A program made the translations under genes and the position numbers. Positions 45,089-62,100 of a stretch of 64,000 bases of DNA are shown here, piece after piece. The DNA is from Bombus terrestris. Lineage: Eukaryota; Arthropoda; Insecta; Hymenoptera; Apidae. The DNA lies in assembly GCF_910591885.1 (NCBI RefSeq), contig NW_025963639.1, positions 62,001 through 126,000 of the forward strand, read 5' to 3'. The stretch's first letter is position 1. Every line of letters begins with the position of its first letter. A model generated the notes under the pieces. It was not told where the DNA came from, did no database searches, and saw only the letters and a list, made by a program, of their open reading frames with translations.

Positions 45089-45928
45089 GTTGGACATCGT
45101 TGGACATCGTTGGACATCGTGGGACACCGTTGGACATCGTTGGACATCGTTGGACACCGTTGGACACCGTTGGACAACGTGGGACATCGTGGGACAACGT
45201 GGGACAACGTGGGACAACGTGGGACAACGTGGGACACCGTTGGACACCGTGGGACACCGTTGGACACCGTTGGACACCGTTGGACATCGTTGGACATCGT
45301 TGGACATCGTGGGACACCGTTGGACATCGTTGGACATCGTTGGACACCGTTGGACATCGTTGGACACCGTTGGACATCGTTGGACATCGTTGGACATCGT
45401 GGGACAACGTGGGACAACGTGGGACAACGTGGGACAACGTGGGACATCGTGGGACAACGTGGGACAACGTGGGACAACGTGGGACAACGTGGGACAACGT
45501 GGGACACCGTTGGACATCGTTGGACAACGTGGGACACCGTTGGACATCGTTGGACACCGTGGGACAACGTGGGACAACGTGGGACACCGTTGGACACCGT
45601 TGGACATCGTTGGACACCGTGGGACAACGTGGGACAACGTGGGACAACGTGGGACAACGTGGGACAACGTGGGACACCGTTGGACACCGTGGGACACCGT
45701 TGGACACCGTTGGACATCGTTGGACACCGTGGGACAACGTGGGACAACGTGGGACACCGTTGGACATCGTTGGACATCGTTGGACACCGTTGGACACCGT
45801 TGGACAACGTGGGACATCGTGGGACAACGTGGGACAACGTGGGACAACGTGGGACAACGTGGGACACCGTTGGACACCGTGGGACACCGTTGGACACCGT
45901 TGGACACCGTTGGACATCGTTGGACATC
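45089..45928 (+). repeat. T-rich domain with two related T-type blocks
   Basis: T-type blocks at about 45089-45398 and 45749-45928 share the ordered core seen at 12.4, 17.1 and 29.75 kb. They flank a 350-bp GTGGGACAAC-rich segment. The second block is a shortened version of the first. Confidence 0.75.
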
Positions 45929-48900
45929 GTGGGACAACGTGGGACAACGTGGGACAACGTGGGACAACGTGGGACAACGTGGGACAACGTGGGACACCGT
46001 TGGACATCGCTGGACACCGTTGGACATCGTTGGACACCGTGGGACAACGTGGGACAACGTGGGACAACGTGGGACACCGTTGGACACCGTTGGACACCGT
46101 TGGACACCGTTGGACATCGTTGGACACCGTGGGACAACGTGGGACAACGTGGGACAACGTGGGACATCGTGGGACAACGTGGGACAACGTGGGACAACGT
46201 GGGACAACGTTGGACATCGTTGGACACCGTTGGACACCGTGGGACAACGTGGGACAACGTGGGACAACGTGGGACAACGTGGGACAACGTGGGACAACGT
46301 GGGACAACGTGGGACAACGTGGGACAACGTGGGACAACGTGGGACAACGCGGGACAACGTGGGACAACGTGGGACAACGTGGGACAACGTGGGACATCGT
46401 GGGACAACGTGGGACAACGTGGGACAACGTGGGACAACGTGGGACAACGTGGGACACCGTTGGACATCGTTGGACACCGTGGGACAACGTGGGACAACGT
46501 GGGACAACGTGGGACACCGTTGGACACCGTTGGACACCGTTGGACACCGTTGGACATCGTTGGACACCGTGGGACAACGTGGGACAACGTGGGAAACCAT
46601 GGAACAACGTGGGACAACGTGGGACACCGTTGGACATCGTTGTACAACGTGGGACAACGTGGGACAACGTGGGACAACGTGGGACAACGTGGGACAACGT
46701 GGGACATCGTGGGACAACGTGGGACAACGTGGGACAACGTGGGACAACGTGGGACATCGTTGGACACCGTTGGACATCGTTGGACACCGTGGGACAACGT
46801 GGGACAACGTGGGACAACGTGGGACAACGTGGGACAACGTGGGACACCGTTGGACATCGCTGGACACCGTTGGACATCGTTGGACACCGTGGGACAACGT
46901 GGGACAACGTGGGACAACGTGGGACAACGTGGGACAACGTGGGACAACGTGGGACAACGTGGGACAACGTGGGACAACGTGGGACAACGTGGGACAACGT
47001 GGGACAACGTGGGACATCGTGGGACAACGTGGGACCACGTGGGACAACGTGGGACAACGTGGGACAACGTGGGACAACGTGGGACAACGTGGGACAACGT
47101 GGGACAACGTGGGACAACGTGGGACAACGTGGGACAACGTGGGACACCGTTGGACATCGTTGGACACCGTGGGACACCGTGGGACAACGTGGGACAACGT
47201 GGGACAACGTGGGACAACGTGGGACAACGTGGGAAACCATGGAACAACGTGGGACAACGTGGGACACCGTTGGACATCGTTGGACAACGTGGGACAACGT
47301 GGGACAACGTGGGACAACGTGGGACAACGTCGGACACCGTTGGACACCGTGGGACACCGTTGGACACCGTTGGACATCGTTGGACACCGTGGGACAACGT
47401 GGGACAACGTGGGACAACGTGGGACAACGTGGGACAACGTGGGACAACGTGGGACATCGTTGGACATCGTTGGACATCGTGGGACACCGTTGGACATCGT
47501 TGGACATCGTTGGACACCGTTGGACATCGTTGGACATCGTTGGACATCGTTGGACACCGTGGGACAACGTGGGACAACGTGGGACAACGTGGGACAACGT
47601 GGGACAACGTGGGACAACGTGGGACAACGTGGGACAACGTGGGACAACGTGGGACAACGTGGGACAACGTGGGACAACGTGGGACAACGTGGGACAACGT
47701 GGGACACCGTTGGACAACGTGGGACATCGTTGGACATCGTTGGACATCGTTGGACACCGTTGGACACCGTTGGACACCGTTGGACATCGTTGGACACCGT
47801 GGGACAACGTGGGACAACGTGGGACAACGTGGGACAACGTGGGACAACGTGGGACATCGTGGGACAACGTGGGACAACGTGGGACAACGTGGGACAACGT
47901 GGGACAACGTGGGACACCGTTGGACACCGTGGGACACCGTTGGACACCGTTGGACATCGTTGGACACCGTGGGACAACGTGGGACAACGTGGGACAACGT
48001 GGGACAACGTGGGACAACGTGGGACACCGTTGGACATCGTTGGACATCGTTGGACATCGTTGGACATCGTGGGACACCGTTGGACATCGTTGGACATCGT
48101 TGGACACCGTTGCACATCGTTGGACATCGTTGGACATCGTTGGACACCGTTGGACACCGTTGGACACCGTTGGACATCGTTGGACACCGTGGGACAACGT
48201 GGGACAACGTGGGACAACGTGGGACAACGTGGGACAACGTGGGACAACGTGGGACACCGTTGGACATCGTTGGACACCGTGCGACAACGTGGGACAACGT
48301 GGGACAACTTGGGACACCGTTGGACACCGTTGGACACCGTTGGACACCGTTGGACAACGTGGGACAACGTGGGACACCGTTGGACATCGTTGGACACCGT
48401 GGGACAACGTGGGACAACGTGGGACCACGTGGGACAACGTGGGACAACGTGGGACAACGTGGGACAACGTGGGACAACGTGGGACAACGTGGGACAACGT
48501 GGGACATCGTGGGACAACGTGGGACAACGTGGGACAACGTGGGACAACGTGGGACACCGTTGGACATCGTTGGACACCGTGGGACAACGTGGGACAACGT
48601 GGGACAACGTGGGACAACGTGGGACAACGTGGGACAACGTGGGAAACCATGGAACAACGTGGGACAACGTTGGACACCGTGGGACAACGTGGGACAACGT
48701 GGGACAACGTGGGAAACCATGGAACAACGTGGGACAACGTGGGACACCGTTGGACATCGTTGGACAACGTGGGACAACGTGGGACAACGTGGGACAACGT
48801 GGGACAACGTGGGACAACGTGGGACAACGTGGGACACCGTTGGACACCGTGGGACACCGTTGGACACCGTTGGACATCGTTGGACACCGTGGGACAACGT

Positions 48901-51000
48901 GGGACAACGTGGGACAACGTGGGACAACGTGGGACAACGTGGGACAACGTGGGACAACGTGGGACAACGTGGGACAACGTGGGACAACGTGGGACAACGT
49001 GGGACATCGTGGGACAACGTGGGACAACGTGGGACAACGTGGGACAACGTGGGACACCGTTGGACAACGTGGGACACCGTTGGACATCGTTGGACACCGT
49101 GGGACAACGTGGGACAACTTGGGACCACGTGGGACAACGTGGGACAACGTGGGACAACGTGGGACAACGTGGGACAACGTGGGACAACGTGGGACAACGT
49201 GGGACATCGTGGGACAACGTGGGACAACGTGGGACAACGTGGGACAACGTGGGACAACGTGGGACACCGTTGGACATCGTTGGACACCGTGGGACAACGT
49301 GGGACAACGTGGGACAACGTGGGACAACGTGGGAAACCATGGAACAACGTGGGACAACGTGGGACACCGTTGGACATCGTTGGACAACGTGGGACAACGT
49401 GGGACAACGTGGGACAACGTGGGACAACGTGGGACAACGTGGGACAACGTGGGACAACGTGGGACAACGTGGGAAACCATGGAACAACGTGGGACAACGT
49501 GGGACACCGTTGGACATCGTTGGACATCGTTGGACACCGTGGGACAACGTGGGACACCGTTGGACATCGCTGGACACCGTTGGACACCGTGGGACAACGT
49601 GGGACAACGTGGGAAAACGTGGGACAACGTGGGACACCGTTGGACATCGCTGGACACCGTTGGACATCGTTGGACACCGTGGGACAACGTGGGACAACGT
49701 GGGACAACGTGGGACAACGTGGGACAACGTGGGACAACGTGGGACAACGTGGGACAACGTGGGACAACGTGGGAAACCATGGAACAACGTGGGACAACGT
49801 GGGACACCGTTGGACATCGTTGGACATCGTTGGACACCGTGGGACAACGTGGGACAACGTGGGACAACGTGGGACAACGTCGGACAACGTGGGACAACGT
49901 GGGACATCGTGGGACAACGTGGGACAACGTGGGACAACGTGGGACAACGTGGGACAACGTGGGACACCGTTGGACACCGTGGGACACCGTTGGACACCGT
50001 TGGACACCGTGGGACAACGTGGGACAACGTGGGACAACGTGGGACAACGTGGGACAACGTGGGACAACGTGGGACAACGTGGGACAACGTGGGACAACGT
50101 GGGACAACGTGGGACAACGTGGGACAACGTGGGACAACGTGGGACAACGTGGGACAACGTGGGAAACCATGGAAAAACGTGGGACAACGTGGGACACCGT
50201 TGGACATCGTTGGACAACGTGGGACAACGTGGGACAACGTGGGACAACGTGGGACAACGTGGGACAACGTGGGACACCGTTGGACACCGTGGGACACCGT
50301 TGGACACCGTTGGACATCGTTGGACACCGTGGGACAACGTGGGACAACGTGGGACAACGTGGGACAACGTGGGACAACGTGGGACACCGTCGGACACCGT
50401 GGGACAACGTGGGACAACGTGGGACCACGTGGGACAACGTGGGACAACGTGGGACAACGTGGGACAACGTGGGACAACGTGGGACAACGTGGGACAACGT
50501 GGGACAACGTGGGACAACGTGGGACAACGTGGGACAACGTGGGACAACGTGGGACAACGTGGGACAACGTGGGACAACGTGGGACAACGTGGGACAACGT
50601 GGGACAACGTGGGACAACGTGGGACAACGTGGGACAACGTGGGACATCGTGGGACAACGTGGGACAACGTGGGACAACGTGGGACAACGTGGGACAACGT
50701 GGGACACCGTTGGACATCGTTGGACACCGTGGGACAACGTGGGACACCTTTGGACAACGTGGGACACCGTTGGACATCGTTGGACACCGTGGGACAACGT
50801 GGGACACCGTTGGACATCGTTGGACACCGTGGGACAACGTGGGACAACGTGGGACAACTTGGGACACCGTTGGACACCGTTGGACACCGTTGGACACCGT
50901 TGGACAACGTGGGACAACGTGGGACACCGTTGGACACCGTTGGACACCGTTGGACACCGTTGGACATCGTTGGACACCGTGGGACAACGTGGGACAACGT

Positions 51001-53180
51001 GGGACAACGTGGGAAACCATGGAACAACGTGGGACAACGTGGGACACCGTTGGACATCGTTGGACAACGTGGGACAACGTGGGACAACGTGGGACAACGT
51101 GGGACAACGTGGGACACCGTTCGACATCGTTGGACAACGTGGGACAACGTGGGACAACGTGGGACAACGTGGGACAACGTGGGACAACGTGGGACAACGT
51201 GGGACACCGTTGGACACGGTGGGACACCGTTGGACACCGTTGGACACCGTTGGACATCGTTGGACACCGTGGGACAACGTGGGACAACGTGGGACAACGT
51301 GGGACAACGTGGGAAACCATGGAACAACGTGGGACAACGTGGGACACCGTTGGACATCGTTGGACATCGTTGGACACCGTGGGACAACGTGGGACAACGT
51401 GGGAAAACGTGGGACAACGTGGGACACCGTTGGACACCGTGGGACAACGTGGGACAACGTGGGACCACGTGGGACAACGTGGGACAACGTGGGACAACGT
51501 GGGACAACGTGGGACAACGTGGGACAACGTGGGACAACGTGGGACACCGTTGGACACCGTTGGACACCGTTGGACACCGTTGGACATCGTTGGACACCGT
51601 GGGACAACGTGGGACAACGTGGGACAACGTGGGAAACCATGGAACAACGTGGGACAACGTGGGACACCGTTGGACATCGTTGGACATCGTTGGACACCGT
51701 GGGACAACGTGGGACAACGTGGGAAAACGTGGGACAACGTGGGACACCGTTGGACATCGCTGGACACCGTTGGACATCGTTGGACACCGTGGGACAACGT
51801 GGGACAACGTGGGACAACGTGGGACAACGCGGGACAACGTGGGACAACGTGGGACAACGTGGGACAACGTGGGACACCGTTGGACACCGTGGGACAACGT
51901 GGGACAACGTGGGACAACGTGGGACAACGTGGGACAACGTGGGACAACGTGGGACAACGTGGGACAACGTGGGACAACGTGGGACAACGTGGGACAACGT
52001 GGGACAACGTGGGACAACGTGGGACAACGTGGGACAACGTGGGACAACGTGGGACAACGTGGGACAACGTGGGACAACGTGGGACAACGTGGGACAACGT
52101 GGGACATCGTGGGACAACGTGGGACAACGTGGGACAACGTGGGACAACGTGGGACACCGTTGGACATCGTTGGACACCGTGGGACAACGTGGGACACCGT
52201 TGGACACCGTTGGACAACGTGGGACAACGTGGGACACCGTTGGACACCGTTGCACACCGTTGGACACCGTTGGACATCGTTGGACACCGTGGGACAACGT
52301 GGGACAACGTGGGACAACGTGGGAAACCATGGAACAACGTGGGACAACGTGGGACACCGTTGGACATCGTTGGACAACGTGGGACAACGTGGGACAACGT
52401 GGGACAACGTGGGACAACGTGGGACAACGTGGGACACCGTTCGACATCGTTGGACAACGTGGGACAACGTGGGACAACGTGGGACAACGTGGGACAACGT
52501 GGGACAACGTGGGACAACGTGGGACACCGTTGGACACCGTGGGACACCGTTGGACACCGTTGGACACCGTTGGACATCGTTGGACACCGTGGGACAACGT
52601 GGGACAACGTGGGACAACGTGGGACAACGTGGGAAACCATGGAACAACGTGGGACAACGTGGGACACCGTTGGACATCGTTGGACATCGTTGGACACCGT
52701 GGGACAACGTGGGACAACGTGGGAAAACGTGGGACAACGTGGGACACCGTTGGACACCGTGGGACAACGTGGGACAACGTGGGACCACGTGGGACAACGT
52801 GGGACAACGTGGGACAACGTGGGACAACGTGGGACAACGTGGGACAACGTGGGACACCGTTGGACACCGTTGGACACCGTTGGACACCGTTGGACATCGT
52901 TGGACACCGTGGGACAACGTGGGACAACGTGGGACAACGTGGGAAACCATGGAACAACGTGGGACAACGTGGGACACCGTTGGACATCGTTGGACATCGT
53001 TGGACACCGTGGGACAACGTGGGACAACGTGGGAAAACGTGGGACAACGTGGGACACCGTTGGACATCGCTGGACACCGTTGGACATCGTTGGACACCGT
53101 GGGACAACGTGGGACAACGTGGGACAACGTGGGACAACGCGGGACAACGTGGGACAACGTGGGACAACGTGGGACAACGT
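51001..53180 (+). repeat. About 1,320-bp tandem duplication
   Basis: About 51001-51860 matches about 52321-53180. The variant GTTCGACATC occurs near 51119 and 52439 and the CCATGG dimer near 51311 and 52631 (offset 1,320). A second dimer lies near 51631 and 52941 (offset 1,310, one monomer fewer). CACGTG monomers near 51461 and 52781 keep the same order. A related segment recurs at about 56.19-57.06 kb and 60.06-60.93 kb. Confidence 0.8.
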
Positions 53181-56100
53181 GGGACAACGTGGGACAACGT
53201 GGGACAACGTGGGACAACGTGGGACAACGTGGGACAACGCGGGACAACGTGGGACAACGTGGGACAACGTGGGACAACGTGGGACAACGTGGGACAACGT
53301 GGGACAACGTGGGACAACGTGGGACAACGTGGGACAACGTGGGACAACGTGGGACAACGTGGGACAACGTGGGACAACGTGGGACAACGTGGGACAACGT
53401 GGGACAACGTGGGACACCGTTGGACACCGTTGGACACCGTTGGACACCGTTGGACATCGTTGGACACCGTGGGACAACGTGGGACAACGTGGGACAACGT
53501 GGGACAACGTGGGACAACGTGGGACACCGTTCGACATCGTTGGACAACGTGGGACAACGTGGGACAACGTGGGACAACGTGGGACAACGTGGGACAACGT
53601 GGGACAACGTGGGACAACGTGGGACACCGTTCGACATCGTTGGACAACGTGGGACAACGTGGGACAACGTGGGACAACGTGGGACAACGTGGGACAACGT
53701 GGGACAACGTGGGACACCGTTGGACACCGTGGGACACCGTTGGACACCGTTGGACACCGTTGGACATCGTTGGACACCGTGGGACAACGTGGGACAACGT
53801 GGGACAACGTGGGACAACGTGGGAAACCATGGAACAACGTGGGACAACGTGGGACACCGTTGGACATCGTTGGACAACGTGGGACAACGTGGGACAACGT
53901 GGGACAACGTGGGACAACGTGGGACAACGTGGGACAACGTGGGACACCGTTGGACACCGTGGGACACCGTTGGACACCGTTGGACACCGTTGGACATCGT
54001 TGGACACCGTGGGACAACGTGGGACAACGTGGGACAACGTGGGACAACGTGGGACACCGTGGGACACCGTTGGACACCGTTGGACACCGTTGGACATCGT
54101 TGGACACCGTGGGACAACGTGGGACAACGTGGGACAACGTGGGAAACCATGGAACAACGTGGGACAACGTGGGACACCGTTGGACATCGTTGGACAACGT
54201 GGGACAACGTGGGACAACGTGGGACAACGTGGGACAACGTGGGACAACGTGGGACACCGTTCGACATCGTTGGACAACGTGGGACAACGTGGGACAACGT
54301 GGGACAACGTGGGACAACGTGGGACAACGTGGGACAACGTGGGACACCGTTGGACACCGTGGGACACCGTTGGACACCGTTGGACACCGTTGGACATCGT
54401 TGGACACCGTGGGACAACGTGGGACAACGTGGGACAACGTGGGACAACGTGGGAAACCATGGAACAACGTGGGACACCGTTGGACACCGTTGGACACCGT
54501 TGGACACCGTTGGACATCGTTGGACACCGTGGGACAACGTGGGACAACGTGGGACAACGTGGGAAACCATGGAACAACGTGGGACAACGTGGGACACCGT
54601 TGGACATCGTTGGACACCGTGGGACAACGTGGGACAACGTGGGACAACGTGGGACACCGTTGGACACCGTTGGACACCGTTGGACACCGTTGGACATCGT
54701 GGGACACCGTGGGACAACGTGGGACAACGTGGGACAACGTGGGAAACCATGGAAAAACGTGGGACAACGTGGGACACCGTTGGACATCGTTGGACAACGT
54801 GGGACAACGTGGGACAACGTGGGACAACGTGGGACAACGTGGGACAACGTGGGACAACGTGGGACACCGTTGGACACCGTGGGACACCATTGGACACCGT
54901 TGGACATCGTTGGACACCGTGGGACAACGTGGGACAACGTGGGACAACGTGGGACAACGTGGGACAACGTGGGACACCGTTGGACACCGTGGGACAACGT
55001 GGGACAACGTGGGACCACGTGGGACAACGTGGGACAACGTGGGACAACGTGGGACAACGTGGGACAACGTGGGACAACGTGGGACAACGTGGGACAACGT
55101 GGGACAACGTGGGACAACGTGGGACAACGTGGGACAACGTGGGACAACGTGGGACAACGTGGGACAACGTGGGACAACGTGGGACAACGTGGGACACCGT
55201 TGGACATCGTTGGACACCGTGGGACAACGTGGGACAACGTGGGACAACGTGGGACACCGTTGGACATCGTTGGACACCGTGGGACAACGTGGGACAACGT
55301 GGGACAACGTGGGACACCGTTCTACACCGTTGGACACCGTTGGACACCGTTGGACATCGTTGGACACCGTGGGACAACGTGGGACAACGTGGGACAACGT
55401 GGGAAACCATGGAAAAACGTGGGACAACGTGGGACACCGTTGGACATCGTTGGACAACGTGGGACAACGTGGGACAACGTGGGACAACGTGGGACAACGT
55501 GGGACAACGTGGGACACCGTTGGACACCGTGGGACACGGTTGGACACCGTTGGACATCGTTGGACACCGTGGGACAACGTGGGACAACGTGGGACAACGT
55601 GGGACAACGTGGGACAACGTGGGACACCGTTGGACACCGTGGGACAACGTGGGACAACGTGGGACCACGTGGGACAACGTGGGACAACGTGGGACAACGT
55701 GGGACAACGTGGGACAACGTGGGACAACGTGGGACAACGTGGGACAACGTGGGACAACGTGGGACAACGTGGGACAACGTGGGACAACGTGGGACAACGT
55801 GGGACAACGTGGGACAACGTGGGACAACGTGGGACAACGTGGGACAACGTGGGACAACGTGGGACAACGTGGGACATCGTGGGACAACGTGGGACAACGT
55901 GGGACAACGTGGGACAACGTGGGACAACGTGGGACACCGTTGGACATCGTTGGACACCGTGGGACAACGTGGGACACCTTTGGACAACGTGGGACACCGT
56001 TGGACATCGTTGGACACCGTGGGACAACGTGGGACACCGTTGGACATCGTTGGACACCGTTGGACACCGTTGGACAACGTGGGACAACGTGGGACACCGT

Positions 56101-59100
56101 TGGACACCGTTGGACACCGTTGGACACCGTTGGACATCGTTGGACACCGTGGGACAACGTGGGACAACGTGGGACAACGTGGGAAACCATGGAACAACGT
56201 GGGACAACGTGGGACACCGTTGGACATCGTTGGACAACGTGGGACAACGTGGGACAACGTGGGACAACGTGGGACAACGTGGGACAACGTGGGACACCGT
56301 TCGACATCGTTGGACAACGTGGGACAACGTGGGACAACGTGGGACAACGTGGGACAACGTGGGACAACGTGGGACAACGTGGGACACCGTTGGACACCGT
56401 GGGACACCGTTGGACACCGTTGGACACCGTTGGACATCGTTGGACACCGTGGGACAACGTGGGACAACGTGGGACAACGTGGGACAACGTGGGAAACCAT
56501 GGAACAACGTGGGACAACGTGGGACACCGTTGGACATCGTTGGACATCGTTGGACACCGTGGGACAACGTGGGACAACGTGGGAAAACGTGGGACAACGT
56601 GGGACACCGTTGGACACCGTGGGACAACGTGGGACAACGTGGGACCACGTGGGACAACGTGGGACAACGTGGGACAACGTGGGACAACGTGGGACAACGT
56701 GGGACAACGTGGGACACCGTTGGACACCGTTGGACACCGTTGGACACCGTTGGACATCGTTGGACACCGTGGGACAACGTGGGACAACGTGGGACAACGT
56801 GGGAAACCATGGAACAACGTGGGACAACGTGGGACACCGTTGGACATCGTTGGACATCGTTGGACACCGTGGGACAACGTGGGACAACGTGGGAAAACGT
56901 GGGACAACGTGGGACACCGTTGGACATCGCTGGACACCGTTGGACATCGTTGGACACCGTGGGACAACGTGGGACAACGTGGGACAACGTGGGACAACGC
57001 GGGACAACGTGGGACAACGTGGGACAACGTGGGACAACGTGGGACAACGTGGGACAACGTGGGACAACGTGGGACAACGTGGGACAACGTGGGACACCGT
57101 TCGACATCGTTGGACAACGTGGGACAACGTGGGACAACGTGGGACAACGTGGGACAACGTGGGACAACGTGGGACACCGTTCGACATCGTTGGACAACGT
57201 GGGACAACGTGGGACAACGTGGGACAACGTGGGACAACGTGGGACAACGTGGGACAACGTGGGACACCGTTGGACACCGTGGGACACCGTTGGACACCGT
57301 TGGACACCGTTGGACATCGTTGGACACCGTGGGACAACGTGGGACAACGTGGGACAACGTGGGACAACGTGGGAAACCATGGAACAACGTGGGACAACGT
57401 GGGACACCGTTGGACATCGTTGGACAACGTGGGACAACGTGGGACAACGTGGGACAACGTGGGACAACGTGGGACAACGTGGGACAACGTGGGACAACGT
57501 GGGACACCGTTGGACACCGTTGGACACCGTTGGACACCGTTGGACATCGTTGGACACCGTGGGACAACGTGGGACAACGTGGGACAACGTGGGACAACGT
57601 GGGACAACGTGGGACAACGTGGGACACCGTTCGACATCGTTGGACAACGTGGGACAACGTGGGACAACGTGGGACAACGTGGGACAACGTGGGACAACGT
57701 GGGACAACGTGGGACACCGTTCGACATCGTTGGACAACGTGGGACAACGTGGGACAACGTGGGACAACGTGGGACACCGTTGGACACCGTGGGACACCGT
57801 TGGACACCGTTGGACACCGTTGGACATCGTTGGACACCGTGGGACAACGTGGGACAACGTGGGACAACGTGGGACAACGTGGGACACCGTTGGACACCGT
57901 TGGACACCGTTGGACACCGTTGGACATCGTTGGACACCGTGGGACAACGTGGGACAACGTGGGACAACGTGGGAAACCATGGAACAACGTGGGACAACGT
58001 GGGACACCGTTGGACATCGTTGGACAACGTGGGACAACGTGGGACAACGTGGGACAACGTGGGACAACGTGGGACAACGTGGGACACCGTTCGACATCGT
58101 TGGACAACGTGGGACAACGTGGGACAACGTGGGACAACGTGGGACAACGTGGGACAACGTGGGACACCGTTGGACACCGTGGGACACCGTTGGACACCGT
58201 TGGACACCGTTGGACATCGTTGGACACCGTGGGACAACGTGGGACAACGTGGGACAACGTGGGACAACGTGGGAAACCATGGAACAACGTGGGACACCGT
58301 TGGACACCGTTGGACACCGTTGGACACCGTTGGACATCGTTGGACACCGTGGGACAACGTGGGACAACGTGGGACAACGTGGGAAACCATGGAACAACGT
58401 GGGACAACGTGGGACACCGTTGGACATCGTTGGACACCGTGGGACAACGTGGGACAACGTGGGACAACGTGGGACACCGTTGGACACCGTTGGACACCGT
58501 TGGACACCGTTGGACATCGTTGGACACCGTGGGACAACGTGGGACAACGTGGGACAACGTGGGAAACCATGGAAAAACGTGGGACAACGTGGGACACCGT
58601 TGGACATCGTTGGACAACGTGGGACAACGTGGGACAACGTGGGACAACGTGGGACAACGTGGGACAACGTGGGACAACGTGGGACACCGTTGGACACCGT
58701 GGGACACCGTTGGACACCGTTGGACATCGTTGGACACCGTGGGACAACGTGGGACAACGTGGGACAACGTGGGACAACGTGGGACAACGTGGGACACCGT
58801 TGGACACCGTGGGACAACGTGGGACAACGTGGGACCACGTGGGACAACGTGGGACAACGTGGGACAACGTGGGACAACGTGGGACAACGTGGGACAACGT
58901 GGGACAACGTGGGACAACGTGGGACAACGTGGGACAACGTGGGACAACGTGGGACAACGTGGGACAACGTGGGACAACGTGGGACAACGTGGGACAACGT
59001 GGGACAACGTGGGACACCGTTGGACATCGTTGGACACCGTGGGACAACGTGGGACAACGTGGGACAACGTGGGACACCGTTGGACATCGTTGGACACCGT

Positions 59101-62100
59101 GGGACAACGTGGGACAACGTGGGACAACGTGGGACACCGTTGGACACCGTTGGACACCGTTGGACACCGTTGGACATCGTTGGACACCGTGGGACAACGT
59201 GAGACAACGTGGGACAACGTGGGAAACCATGGAAAAACGTGGGACAACGTGGGACACCGTTGGACATCGTTGGACAACGTGGGACAACGTGGGACAACGT
59301 GGGACAACGTGGGACAACGTGGGACAACGTGGGACACCGTTGGACACCGTGGGACACCGTTGGACACCGTTGGACATCGTTGGACACCGTGGGACAACGT
59401 GGGACAACGTGGGACAACGTGGGACAACGTGGGACAACGTGGGACACCGTTGGACACCGTGGGACAACGTGGGACAACGTGGGACCACGTGGGACAACGT
59501 GGGACAACGTGGGACAACGTGGGACAACGTGGGACAACGTGGGACAACGTGGGACAACGTGGGACAACGTGGGACAACGTGGGACAACGTGGGACAACGT
59601 GGGACAACGTGGGACAACGTGGGACAACGTGGGACAACGTGGGACAACGTGGGACAACGTGGGACAACGTGGGACAACGTGGGACAACGTGGGACATCGT
59701 GGGACAACGTGGGACAACGTGGGACAACGTGGGACAACGTGGGACAACGTGGGACACCGTTGGACATCGTTGGACACCGTGGGACAACGTGGGACACCTT
59801 TGGACAACGTGGGACACCGTTGGACATCGTTGGACACCGTGGGACAACGTGGGACACCGTTGGACATCGTTGGACACCGTGGGACAACGTGGGACAACGT
59901 GGGACAACTTGGGACACCGTTGGACACCGTTGGACACCGTTGGACACCGTTGGACAACGTGGGACAACGTGGGACACCGTTGGACACCGTTGGACACCGT
60001 TGGACACCGTTGGACATCGTTGGACACCGTGGGACAACGTGGGACAACGTGGGATAACGTGGGAAACCATGGAACAACGTGGGACAACGTGGGACACCGT
60101 TGGACATCGTTGGACAACGTGGGACAACGTGGGACAACGTGGGACAACGTGGGACAACGTGGGACACCGTTCGACATCGTTGGACAACGTGGGACAACGT
60201 GGGACAACGTGGGACAACGTGGGACAACGTGGGACAACGTGGGACAACGTGGGACACCGTTGGACACCGTGGGACACCGTTGGACACCGTTGGACACCGT
60301 TGGACATCGTTGGACACCGTGGGACAACGTGGGACAACGTGGGACAACGTGGGACAACGTGGGAAACCATGGAACAACGTGGGACAACGTGGGACACCGT
60401 TGGACATCGTTGGACATCGTTGGACACCGTGGGACAACGTGGGACAACGTGGGAAAACGTGGGACAACGTGGGACACCGTTGGACACCGTGGGACAACGT
60501 GGGACAACGTGGGACCACGTGGGACAACGTGGGACAACGTGGGACAACGTGGGACAACGTGGGACAACGTGGGACAACGTGGGACACCGTTGGACACCGT
60601 TGGACACCGTTGGACACCGTTGGACATCGTTGGACACCGTGGGACAACGTGGGACAACGTGGGACAACGTGGGAAACCATGGAACAACGTGGGACAACGT
60701 GGGACACCGTTGGACATCGTTGGACATCGTTGGACACCGTGGGACAACGTGGGACAACGTGGGAAAACGTGGGACAACGTGGGACACCGTTGGACATCGC
60801 TGGACACCGTTGGACATCGTTGGACACCGTGGGACAACGTGGGACAACGTGGGACAACGTGGGACAACGCGGGACAACGTGGGACAACGTGGGACAACGT
60901 GGGACAACGTGGGACACCGTTGGACACCGTGGGACAACGTGGGACAACGTGGGACCACGTGGGACAACGTGGGACAACGTGGGACAACGTGGGACAACGT
61001 GGGACAACGTGGGACAACGTGGGACAACGTGGGACAACGTGGGACAACGTGGGACAACGTGGGACAACGTGGGACAACGTGGGACAACGTGGGACAACGT
61101 GGGACAACGTGCGACAACGTGGGACAACGTGGGACAACGTGGGACATCGTGGGACAACGTAGGACAACGTGGGACAACGTGGGACAACGTGGGACAACGT
61201 GGGACACCGTTGGACATCGTTGGACACCGTGGGACAACGTGGGACACCGTTGGACAACGTGGGACACCGTTGGACATCGTTGGACACCGTGGGACAACGT
61301 GGGACACCGTTGGACATCGTTGGACACCGTGGGACAACGTGGGACAACGTGGGACAACGTGGGACACCGTTGGACACCGTTGGACACCGTTGGACACCGT
61401 TGGACAACGTGGGACAACGTGGGACACCGTTGGACACCGTTGGACACCGTTGGACACCGTTGGACATCGTTGGACACCGTGGGACAACGTGGGACAACGT
61501 GGGACAACGTGGGAAACCATGGAACAACGTGGGACAACGTGGGACACCGTTGGACATCGTTGGACAACGTGGGACAACGTGGGACAACGTGGGACAACGT
61601 GGGACAACGTGGGACAACGTGGGACACCGTTCGACATCGTTGGACAACGTGGGACAACGTGGGACAACGTGGGACAACGTGGGACACCGTTGGACACCGT
61701 GGGACACCGTTGGACACCGTTGGACATCGTTGGACACCGTGGGACAACGTGGGACAACGTGGGACAACGTGGGACAACGTGGGACAACGTGGGACACCGT
61801 TGGACACCGTGGGACAACGTGGGACAACGTGGGACCACGTGGGACAACGTGGGACAACGTGGGACAACGTGGGACAACGTGGGACAACGTGGGACAACGT
61901 GGGACAACGTGGGACAACGTGGGACAACGTGGGACAACGTGGGACAACGTGGGACAACGTGGGACAACGTGGGACAACGTGGGACAACGTGGGACAACGT
62001 GGGACAACGTGGGACAACGTGGGACAACGTGGGACAACGTGGGACATCGTGGGACAACGTGGGACAACGTGGGACAACGTGGGACAACGTGGGACAACGT

